Part shown: positions 26,951 to 34,329 of the stretch, piece after piece
How positions within the stretch are numbered: position 1 is the stretch's first letter
How the letters are laid out: each line of letters opens with the position of its first letter
Assembly: GCA_965658745.1 (NCBI GenBank)
Contig: CBFHTK010000008.1
Location: 1-64,000, forward strand
Source: JAHDFB01 sp965658745
GTDB lineage: Bacteria > Bacteroidota > Bacteroidia > Chitinophagales > Saprospiraceae
Reading direction: 5' to 3'
Length of the DNA: 64,000 nucleotides
The notes under the pieces: generated by a model
The model's database searches: none
Told to the model about the DNA's origin: nothing
The model's input: the letters and a program-made list of their open reading frames with translations, nothing else
Translations under genes and position numbers: made by a program

Positions 26951-27787
26951 TTACTCAGAGAAATCAATATATACACGTGGATCAACTGACTGTCCATTCA
27001 TCCACAATTCAAAGTGTAAATGTGCTCCATTCGTTTTTGTCCCAGTATTCCCGATAATTGCAATTGGCTCACCGCTTTTAACATGATCTCCTACCCCTTT
27101 CAGAAGCTCTGCGTTATGTTTGTAGAGCGAAATAACGTCGTTTCCATGTTGGACACTGATCGTATTCCCAGTTTCAAGGTTGAACTCCGCACTTATTACG
27201 GTCCCATCTGCAATCGTCGAAATGGGTGTGTTCTTAGGCGCCAAAATATCTATTCCAAAATGATCGCCAGAATCATTGTACTCTGCAGATACTCGTCCCT
27301 GGAGTGGCGGGTAGAAAAACTTCATTTCCTTTTTCACAATTGGAGTAGTTCCTTCTTTGTTGTAAGTAATCGTATCTACTCTATCTAACTGCTCAGGCTT
27401 GTAAGCTTGATTCATCAGTTGGGAATTATTCGAAGTACTCGCATTCGGGTTACCCAAAATCCGATTCTTGTTGGCCTCGATGTATGTCTGCAATGAAACA
27501 ATCTCTTGCTCTAGTGTTTTCGTCTGCTCCTTCAGTTGGATAAACTCAGGTGTTGCTGTAATATCTCCATAGCCTGGAATCACTTTCTTGATTGGCGTAT
27601 AGATAATGAAGACAAATACTAACGCACCAATTAGTACAAACAAAGTACTTGATAAAATATATAGATTGAGCAGATTCAAACGGTAGCTAGATACCTCTTG
27701 AAGGGTCTCATCATTAAGAACAACCAGGCGATAATGATCCCTAATTCTCTGACGCCAGTTTCTACTTTTCTGTGGAGTGCTACTCAT
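26951..27787 (-). CDS. M23 family peptidoglycan endopeptidase
   Basis: A cell-wall hydrolase anchored in the inner membrane. MSSTPQKSRNWRQRIR is a basic cytoplasmic start, residues about 40-63 form a helix, a coiled coil follows (about 78-110), and the C-terminal LytM domain has the zinc ligands in HFGIDI and HLHFEL. The ligand set is complete, so it is probably active rather than an EnvC-like activator. The frame reaches 27826, but the Met at 27787 gives the normal basic start. Confidence 0.88.
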   Translation of the reverse strand: MSSTPQKSRNWRQRIRDHYRLVVLNDETLQEVSSYRLNLLNLYILSSTLFVLIGALVFVFIIYTPIKKVIPGYGDITATPEFIQLKEQTKTLEQEIVSLQTYIEANKNRILGNPNASTSNNSQLMNQAYKPEQLDRVDTITYNKEGTTPIVKKEMKFFYPPLQGRVSAEYNDSGDHFGIDILAPKNTPISTIADGTVISAEFNLETGNTISVQHGNDVISLYKHNAELLKGVGDHVKSGEPIAIIGNTGTKTNGAHLHFELWMNGQSVDPRVYIDFSE

Positions 27788-28071
27788 TCTATTTATGATA
27801 CAACCACTGACAGAAGAAATTCCCAAGTGGCTTATTTATGCACAAAGCTAGCACAAAGATAGACATGCTAGATGACTCGTACGAGCAGATCGAGAAATAT
27901 GTGAGGAGTTTAGGTTTGTTATCTGTATTAAATCATGTAATTACTTACATCCTCAGGAAACAAGAGCATGGAGATAACTACAATATTCAAGTTTGAGCTA
28001 AGTCTCAAAGAATCCCCGCCAATCTCTTAAGACTTCAATTTCAAGACCAATTCTAAGCTTACTTTCCTTTG
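27788..28071. other. Intergenic region without recognised genes
   Basis: Divergent region between the M23 gene and the small membrane protein gene. It should hold the M23 promoter; no clean TAnnTTTG match on the minus strand was seen. Confidence 0.5.
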
Positions 28072-28079
28072 TAATTTTG
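28072..28079 (+). promoter_or_regulatory. Putative -7 element TAATTTTG upstream of the palindrome
   Basis: TAnnTTTG match 67 bases before ATG 28147; the transcript would carry a leader of about 60 bases that contains the 16-bp palindrome at 28121. Confidence 0.4.
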
Positions 28080-28120
28080 CCTTTACAATTTACAAGTTCA
28101 AAATGAGTTTTTCCTTTATA

Positions 28121-28136
28121 TTTAGTGTACACTAAA
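28121..28136. promoter_or_regulatory. Perfect 16-bp palindrome (possible operator or leader hairpin)
   Basis: TTTAGTGTACACTAAA, self-complementary over its full length, ends ten bases before ATG 28147. Its centre GTGTACAC resembles half-sites of dimeric repressors, but no regulator gene is next to it. Confidence 0.5.
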
Positions 28137-28146
28137 CTCACGTAAA

Positions 28147-28437
28147 ATGGCACAAGGAACTGCGATAAATTCGATAAATAGCATAAACATGATTTTAGGA
28201 GTAATTGCTGCTCTTGCCTTGCTCTGCTTCTATTTATGGTATCAAGTTCGCCAGGTGGATCGATACCATAAAGCACAAGTGGAAGAGATCAAATTAAAAA
28301 CAATGGAAGACGCTCAGAACGCTCCAAGCCCAGCTACTATTTTTAGTTTGTTCCTTGACGGGAAATTCATGACCACGGATTTGAGCGTTTGTATGGATTC
28401 AAGATATTACAAGATCATTGATAAATTGCTTATATAG
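28147..28437 (+). CDS. Small single-pass membrane protein of unknown function
   Basis: A 96-residue product with one helix at about 14-33 (MILGVIAALALLCFYLWY) followed by a charged segment (VRQVDRYHKAQVEEIKLK) and a short C-terminal part. No family is recognised. It is supported by the upstream promoter-like element, the palindrome and a proper membrane segment, but it is short, so existence is likely rather than certain. Confidence 0.5.
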   Translation: MAQGTAINSINSINMILGVIAALALLCFYLWYQVRQVDRYHKAQVEEIKLKTMEDAQNAPSPATIFSLFLDGKFMTTDLSVCMDSRYYKIIDKLLI

Positions 28438-28508
28438 ACAAGAGCTCCAGTAAAAAATGAACTAGGAAACCTACATGTAGAAATCAAGGAAATTAGAACA
28501 AAAGTAAG

Positions 28509-28988
28509 ATGAATGCAACATCGGATTTCAAACTATTTAAGAAAGATGATTTCGCTAAGTATTTGAGTTGGTTTCAAGATCCCACTTTAAATGCATTTTT
28601 AGGGCCAATGGAGGAAAACGATGAATGGTTGAGTCACATATTGAAAGAACTAAACGAAGAAACAGAAGATAGAGGATGTACTTATATAGTATTCTCAAAT
28701 GCCAATCTAGTTGCAGTAGTAGGTGTTGCTTTTCCAACTTCTAAATTTCCATGCTATCTACTTACTTCCATTGCTGTCAAACCAGATCTGCGAAAAAGGG
28801 GCTTTGGAAAATTAGTTCTTAATACTATTATCGACTTGCTTCCGACTAAAGAGGGACAGAATTGGCAAGCCCAAGTAGACGAGAAAAATATTATTGCAAA
28901 ATCATTCTTTGAAAATAGTGGCTAGAAAACTGTTATTGAGCCTTCTGATAACGATGGTATGTACTTACTTGAATACAGATATTCATAA
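28509..28988 (+). pseudogene. GNAT N-acetyltransferase with in-frame amber codon
   Basis: Acetyl-CoA-dependent acetyltransferase fold: acceptor-side LVAVVGVAFP, the CoA-binding loop VKPDLRKRGFGKLVL (R/Q-x-x-G-x-G/A type) and the late NIIAKSFFENSG. A TAG at 28923-28925 follows. Past it the same frame runs 20 more codons, KTVIEPSDNDGMYLLEYRYS, which is the expected final strand of a GNAT protein, to TAA at 28986. The TAG stands where these proteins usually have Trp after SG; TGG to TAG is one G-to-A change. The protein would lose its last strand. Recent mutation or a base-calling error; a 138-residue partly active form cannot be excluded. Confidence 0.7.
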
Positions 28989-29120
28989 AGAAAAGCAATA
29001 TGGCGCGTAGCTTGATTCCAGCAAAATCCAAACAAAGTACGCTTACTCGTTAGGATTTTATCAACATCACTATATAAATTTAACAGAATATTTGTTCCAA
29101 GATTTAATATATCTATATAT
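28989..29120. other. AT-rich spacer, nothing recognised
   Basis: Between the broken GNAT gene and the GH3 remnant. No gene, RNA or clear terminator seen. Confidence 0.4.
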
Positions 29121-29420
29121 CTACTCAACTTCAATAACTACTTCACCATTGATATCTCTTGAAGAATTTCCGATTTACATCCTATAGATTCCAAGCTCTA
29201 CAGCCCACTTTCCACTTTCTATATCATAATAAGCTTAGCCTCAAACTAGATCTTGAAAACTTACAGCGGACATTTGTCCTTTCTTGACTAATTATTTTTC
29301 TTGAAATCCTTTTAGTATTTTGCTCGCGCTTTCTACTCTCGAATCATCATTGCTCATATATAATTGAACCACTTCTTAGCCAACCTTGTCACCTGTATTT
29401 TCAACATTAAATTCATATAT
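29121..29420 (-). pseudogene. GH3 beta-glucosidase remnant (C-terminal Fn3-like domain)
   Basis: Read on the minus strand in one frame with no shift, the sequence gives FNVENTGDKVG, stop, EVVQLYMSNDDSRVESASK, ILKGFQEK, stop, LVKKGQMSAVSFQDLV, two stops, AYYDIESGKWAVELGIYRM, stop, IGNSSRDINGEVVIEVE and a final TAG. This is the fibronectin-III-like C-terminal domain of family 3 glycoside hydrolases (pattern NTG..G.EVVQLY, LKGF, YD...KW.VE.G.Y...IG.SS.DI). Five internal stops (four TAA, one TGA) and the absence of the catalytic domain make it a dead gene. It directly follows the laminarinase gene, where a GH3 enzyme would be expected in a laminarin locus. Confidence 0.8.
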
Positions 29421-29799
29421 AATTCAAATGCCTTTGTAGTTTTCTGATATTATATTTTGAGTATATTATTTTCATTTCTTCAACATTGGTATAAGAGAAA
29501 GAAATGATTGTGCACAAAAATAAACTGGTGAATGTACTATTTGTACAAACCGTAGCAAATCTTAAATCAAGCTCAGCACCCAAATCAATAACAATGCATT
29601 TTACTATTGCATGTAGCGCTATTTGTATTTTTAAGAGGTGTTACTCCTAACAAGGTCAAAAATTAAAGTCCGTATGAATAAAAGAATTAGATTTCTTATT
29701 GAATTTGGTTTGACTTTATCGACTAAATACTCAAGTCAATTTATTCTGTCAAAACATCATGCTGTGTGAGAGGCAAATAGGGAGTACACTAATTGATTC
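29421..29799. other. Spacer between GH3 remnant and GH16 gene
   Basis: AT-rich, no supported gene. A minus-strand open frame of some 60 codons crosses it but has no recognisable motif. It may contain further eroded GH3 sequence. Confidence 0.35.
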
Positions 29800-31044
29800 T
29801 TAGTTATTCTGGAAAACCCTTATATAATCAACAATCATATTTTGTGGAAATGATGTTGATGCATCAGGCGACCCTGGCCAGTTTCCGCCGCAAGCTACAT
29901 TAAAAATAAAGAAAAAGTCGTCATTAAAGGGATATGGATTCTGAGAGCCCAATGACTGGGGCGTTACAGTATGATATTTAATATCATTGACATAGAAATC
30001 GATTTTATCCTCTTCCCAGACTATTGAAAAAACATAGAATTCATCTGAGAACTTCTTACCGCCACTCAGATCATATGATTTTCCATTCAGTAGGTGGTCG
30101 CCATTTGTATTGCTATAATGCACTGTTCCATGGAGTGTTGAAGGTTCTTGTCCAAGAATCTCCATGATATCAATCTCTCCACATCTGGGCCAAGATACTT
30201 GTGTAATACTTTCTCCCAGCATCCATAATGCAGGCCATACACCCTGACCTTCGGGGAGAGAAGCTCTTATATCTACCCGACCATGTGTAAAATTGAATTT
30301 GCCTTGAGTTTTAATTCTTGACGACGTATAATCATAGCCAAGGTGATTTTCTTTTAGTGCTTGTATAACAAGATATCCATCAACTAAGAACGTATTTTCC
30401 TTTTTATAAAACTGTAATTCATTGTTACCCCAACCCCAGTCTCCGTTGCCAAGTTCATAGGTCCAAAAAGCTTCATTAAGCACTTCACTATTAAACTCAT
30501 CATTCCAAATCATTTGCATGCTTGGATATTCCAAAGGTGTTGAATATCCTGCTGAAGGAATAGCAACCGTCCCAGATCCTAAATCATCATTCTCTATAGT
30601 AATTTCAATAGAACCATTACCGATTGTTGCCCCATTAACATCAGTAATACTTAATGTAAATTTTTCATCCACTTCAGACTCTTCATCACCTAGTATTTCT
30701 AATCTAACATTTGCTTGTGTAGCACCAGGAGCAAAATCTATTGATTCAGATACTGCTAGATAGTCTGATCCTTCTTCTGCGGTTCCGTCACTTGTTTCAA
30801 CCAAAATAGTCACAGTTTCGTCAGATGATCGCGACAATCTCACACTAGCAAAAACAGCTTTATCTGCATTACCCTCTTGCACATCTAATTGTTCTAGAGA
30901 AACTACAGGTAATGCTGTCGTTCCTGTACCTATATCAGGGTTCTCGTCACAAGAAGTTAAGAATATCATCAAGAGTAATAATAACGTGTATAGAAAATTC
31001 ACTGCTCTATAAATTTTGGTTAATAAAGTAAGAGCATCTGTCAT
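29800..31044 (-). CDS. GH16 laminarinase-like lipoprotein with Calx-beta domain
   Basis: Endo-beta-1,3-glucanase of glycoside hydrolase family 16, probably on the cell surface. The signal ends in FLTSC (lipoprotein), residues about 45-155 form a Calx-beta domain, and the catalytic domain runs from about 175 to the end, with nucleophile and acid/base in GEIDIME (Glu290, Glu295) and aromatic subsite residues such as GNGDWGWGNNE. Last intact gene of the SusC-SusD-PKD-GH16 locus. The start is uncertain: ATG 31044 lies in the loop of a 15-bp hairpin, while GTG 31002 gives an ideal short lipoprotein signal (VNFLYTLLLLLMIFLTSC). Confidence 0.93.
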   Translation of the reverse strand: MTDALTLLTKIYRAVNFLYTLLLLLMIFLTSCDENPDIGTGTTALPVVSLEQLDVQEGNADKAVFASVRLSRSSDETVTILVETSDGTAEEGSDYLAVSESIDFAPGATQANVRLEILGDEESEVDEKFTLSITDVNGATIGNGSIEITIENDDLGSGTVAIPSAGYSTPLEYPSMQMIWNDEFNSEVLNEAFWTYELGNGDWGWGNNELQFYKKENTFLVDGYLVIQALKENHLGYDYTSSRIKTQGKFNFTHGRVDIRASLPEGQGVWPALWMLGESITQVSWPRCGEIDIMEILGQEPSTLHGTVHYSNTNGDHLLNGKSYDLSGGKKFSDEFYVFSIVWEEDKIDFYVNDIKYHTVTPQSLGSQNPYPFNDDFFFIFNVACGGNWPGSPDASTSFPQNMIVDYIRVFQNN

Positions 31045-31060
31045 GGACAGATGCTCTTAC
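31028..31060 (-). terminator. 15-bp perfect hairpin between the PKD and GH16 genes
   Basis: GTAAGAGCATCTGTC and GACAGATGCTCTTAC pair perfectly around a three-base loop; on the minus strand TTTATTAA follows. It can act as a terminator or attenuator, and it covers the apparent ATG start of the GH16 gene. Confidence 0.7.
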
Positions 31061-31121
31061 AATGATAAATATACTATTAAAATAATCTACATGCCAATTG
31101 TATCTTTGACATCAATCATTC

Positions 31122-32636
31122 TTATTCAAATCGTAAATTTCTAACATAGAAAGTACCTGTTTCAGTATGATTACCTCCACCAATTTGTACATAGATCATA
31201 TCATAATCATTTCTACCATAAGGATTCATAGCTTTATCTGGATCAGCTACATATGTTGGCGCATCAGATAAATTATACGTAATAGTTGTCCATTCATCTA
31301 ATGGAAGAGGATCTGCAGTAGTATACTCCATTTGATCTGTCCACCATTGCGCTGTTGCACTCTGATCAGCAAAACCAATGATTACTTTATTTTCAAGCGC
31401 ACCACTGTAATCATTTGAACTTGGCATATAAACATCAATAGATACCGTTGTTAAATTTTCAAAATTGATATCATTCTTATCAGGAGAAGTTTGGAACTTC
31501 AACTCTTGAAATTGTAAATCAGTTCTATTAAATTGTCCACATGTCAAAGAAGCATCAGCTGGATCAGCTACACCATATTCAGCAGTTGAACCTGAAACAA
31601 TGGTATCTAACGATGCAGTTCCCGCTTCCATAAACGTGTTAGTCAAACTTGAAGGCGACGCATCTGGTAAATCAACACCAAATGGAGGTACATCAGTTGG
31701 AATTTCTGGTAAATCGTTGATATCTTTATAACTTACTAGATAAAAATTCCAAGAATATCCATCTCCTAATAGATGCATGTGTAAAGAATCTGCAATAGGG
31801 CCTTCACTAAGAGTAGTAATTGTGTAGGTTTTCATTTGTATAGGTGCTGCATTGTCTCCGGCATTTGTTTTGTTTGCCAATCCAATAAAAGCTCCTAAAC
31901 CATTTAGGACAATTGTTCCAGTTGCATTGTCATACTCATATGTATAGTCCCCTCCTGAAGCAAAAGCAGCTCTATCGGCATTATCACCCCAAGTTGCAGG
32001 ATCAGTCTCATCATAGCAGCCTTCTTGATCTTCTCCATTAATAATCCAACCACCATTTGCCGTCGCATCTACAAAGATAGATCCAGCAGATTCAAAGCTA
32101 AATGAACCATCTCTATTGAAAGTATAAGAATCATCCAATATACATGGTCTGTCAGCCAAAGGAGTTACCCCTCCAAACGACCACCATGCATTATCATCAA
32201 CTTCAGGTCCAATTCCAAGAGCAATTCCTTCTCTTTGTAAGTACCAAGTTTTGGATTCAGCTCCAGCAAGTAATGCCAACTGTGAATTAGGGTCTGTGAT
32301 CATAATCGTTTCTGATCTTTGAGCAGATTCAGAACCTTTTGTTGCAGTTAGTACTACTTCGTAAGAGCCACCTGCTGCATATGTGTGTGTCGGAGACTCA
32401 TCCGTAGAACTATTTCCATCACCAAAATCCCAGCTATAATCTGAAGCATTTTGAGAAAAATTGGTGAATGATACTTGTAAAAAGTTAGTTTCATCTACTT
32501 CAAACTGAAAACTAGCTATAGGATTATCAGTATCGACAGGTGGTTCTTCCTTTTCACAGCTAATCATGAATAGCATGACTAGAGAAGTTAATATAAGCCA
32601 TGACTTCTTAAACATGGCAATTTGTGAAATTTTCAT
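31122..32636 (-). CDS. PKD-domain surface glycan-binding lipoprotein
   Basis: Takes the SusE/F-like position in the locus and probably binds the glycan at the surface. Signal peptide with lipobox MISC, a PKD domain at about residues 38-115 (WDFGDGNSSTDESPTHTYAAGGSYEVVLTA), a lipocalin-like middle segment (SKTWYLQREG to about 300) and a C-terminal domain of carbohydrate-binding type (about 325-504, with many Trp/Tyr and Asp). A second Met at residue 8 (MFKKSW) is also a good start. It is 40 bases behind susD and is followed by a strong hairpin. Confidence 0.82.
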   Translation of the reverse strand: MKISQIAMFKKSWLILTSLVMLFMISCEKEEPPVDTDNPIASFQFEVDETNFLQVSFTNFSQNASDYSWDFGDGNSSTDESPTHTYAAGGSYEVVLTATKGSESAQRSETIMITDPNSQLALLAGAESKTWYLQREGIALGIGPEVDDNAWWSFGGVTPLADRPCILDDSYTFNRDGSFSFESAGSIFVDATANGGWIINGEDQEGCYDETDPATWGDNADRAAFASGGDYTYEYDNATGTIVLNGLGAFIGLANKTNAGDNAAPIQMKTYTITTLSEGPIADSLHMHLLGDGYSWNFYLVSYKDINDLPEIPTDVPPFGVDLPDASPSSLTNTFMEAGTASLDTIVSGSTAEYGVADPADASLTCGQFNRTDLQFQELKFQTSPDKNDINFENLTTVSIDVYMPSSNDYSGALENKVIIGFADQSATAQWWTDQMEYTTADPLPLDEWTTITYNLSDAPTYVADPDKAMNPYGRNDYDMIYVQIGGGNHTETGTFYVRNLRFE

Positions 32637-32676
32637 AATTCAAAAATTATTTATAGTTATTAAAAAAATTATTCTC

Positions 32677-34305
32677 TTATTGAAATAAGCTAGCGTCAGG
32701 ATACTCTGTTAAATTTTTTGCCACAGTCGTCTCTTCGAGTGAAATTGGCAACCATAAGTCATTTTCGCTAAAATTAGCTTCTCTTATTGGGTCACCTGCA
32801 AATAATTGAGCAGAAGCTCTTCCAGACCTTACAAGATCAAACCATCTATCTCCTTCCATGGCAAACTCTGCTCGTCTTTCATACCATATGACATCTTGAA
32901 GAGTCCATCCCAAGTCAGACATCAATTGACTGCTAGTTCTAAAAACTCCTTGATTATCTCCTGGTCCATATGCTCTTTCACGCACCTGATCAATGTAACC
33001 CATAGCTTCACTATCAGGGCCATTGCTTCTGTGTATCGCTTCAGCCAACATTAGTAAAACATCAGCATATCTTATTGAGTATATATTAGCATCTTTTGTT
33101 AAGTTGTCATCTCCTCCATTCACATTGTTACCCTCATATTGCTTAAAATTTCCAAATTTTTCTTGCCAGTAGCCTGTATAATCAATGGGGTTCGACTGTG
33201 TCACATCAATGGGTACAGCACAATCGCTTCCAACTCCACTAATTTCATCTGTAATTTCCTCAACTGACATGACTGCAGCATCTAATCTATACATATCATC
33301 AGGTAAAAAGGAGTTTACAAGTCCTTCAGTAGGCAACATAAATCCCCATCCTGCTTGGTAGTCTGGATGATCTTCACATAAGCCTCTAACTCCGCATAAC
33401 TGGATCAAACCATTACCTTCTATGCCTTCAAACCAGCCCCAGTCACTTGGCCATAAACTTGACTTCTGAATCTCAAATACGGATTCTGATGGATTCTTTA
33501 CTCCATATTGGAATAATTGCGCGAAATCATCCTCAAGTGTAAAAATATCTGACTGGACAACGGCTCTGAGTTGTTCAGCAGCATTTGCAAATAGTTGTGG
33601 ATTATCATCATTGAAATCTGCCCAATATATGTAAGCTTTTCCAAGTAAAGCCTGAGCTGCACTTTTTGTTGCTCTCCCCACCTCGGTGGAAGAAACACTT
33701 AGTGGTAACACTTCAATAGCGTCAAGCAAATCTTTTTCTATTGTCGTGAATACTTCTGTTAATGTGCTTCTTTGCAGGTCAATATCCTCTGGACTTAGCA
33801 CCTCAGTCACTACAGGTATTGGTCCAAAATGCTTAAATAATTCAAAGTGATAATACGCCCTTAGAAACTTCGCTTCAGCTTGATATAAATCAACAGCTGG
33901 AGATGTTATTTGAGGCTTATGAATAACGAGGTTTGCTCTAAAAATTCCAATGTAGTTCTTTCTATACATAGGCTGTAAAACTGTATTCGTATTCGTATTT
34001 CTGAAATCATCAAACTCCTGCCATGCGGGTTGATCATTATCCGAAGTATCTCCACCTGCATTCGCGTTATCAGATCGAATTTCACCGAACATTACTTCAC
34101 TAATCCAGTTTCCAAATGCCATTGTCCAGCCGATAGGATCATAAGCTGCGACTAATGCTGCGAATACTTGTTCATCGGTTTGGTAATAATTTTCTGACAA
34201 AAACTCATTGACAGGATCAACATCTAACAGTTCTTCAGAACAACCGAAAAACATAACCCCAATAAGTAGTATAGTAAATAGATTTAACTTCTTTATTTTC
34301 TTCAT
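32677..34305 (-). CDS. SusD/RagB family glycan-binding lipoprotein
   Basis: Outer-membrane lipoprotein that acts as the lid on the SusC channel and binds oligosaccharides. Signal with lipobox FFGC, then LLDVDPVNEFLSENYYQTDEQV (family start), TPR-like helices (YQAEAKFLRAYYHFELFKHFGPIPVV) and the C-terminal RADVLLMLAEAI and WYERRAEFAMEGDRWFDLVR motifs. 542 residues, complete. It is 24 bases after susC. Confidence 0.96.
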   Translation of the reverse strand: MKKIKKLNLFTILLIGVMFFGCSEELLDVDPVNEFLSENYYQTDEQVFAALVAAYDPIGWTMAFGNWISEVMFGEIRSDNANAGGDTSDNDQPAWQEFDDFRNTNTNTVLQPMYRKNYIGIFRANLVIHKPQITSPAVDLYQAEAKFLRAYYHFELFKHFGPIPVVTEVLSPEDIDLQRSTLTEVFTTIEKDLLDAIEVLPLSVSSTEVGRATKSAAQALLGKAYIYWADFNDDNPQLFANAAEQLRAVVQSDIFTLEDDFAQLFQYGVKNPSESVFEIQKSSLWPSDWGWFEGIEGNGLIQLCGVRGLCEDHPDYQAGWGFMLPTEGLVNSFLPDDMYRLDAAVMSVEEITDEISGVGSDCAVPIDVTQSNPIDYTGYWQEKFGNFKQYEGNNVNGGDDNLTKDANIYSIRYADVLLMLAEAIHRSNGPDSEAMGYIDQVRERAYGPGDNQGVFRTSSQLMSDLGWTLQDVIWYERRAEFAMEGDRWFDLVRSGRASAQLFAGDPIREANFSENDLWLPISLEETTVAKNLTEYPDASLFQ

Positions 34306-34329
34306 TTTAGTATATTTTAAGTATTACGA

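Noticed and set aside
27998..28276. Minus-strand open frame over the palindrome region
   Set aside because: It covers the promoter and start of the plus-strand small membrane protein and has no recognisable motif.
28922..29134. Minus-strand open frame next to the GH3 remnant
   Set aside because: No domain or signal, AT-rich; it overlaps the end of the GNAT frame and seems to be chance.
28923..29378. A changed genetic code to explain internal TAG, TAA and TGA codons
   Set aside because: Many intact genes here end in all three codons, and the internal stops stand for different expected residues.
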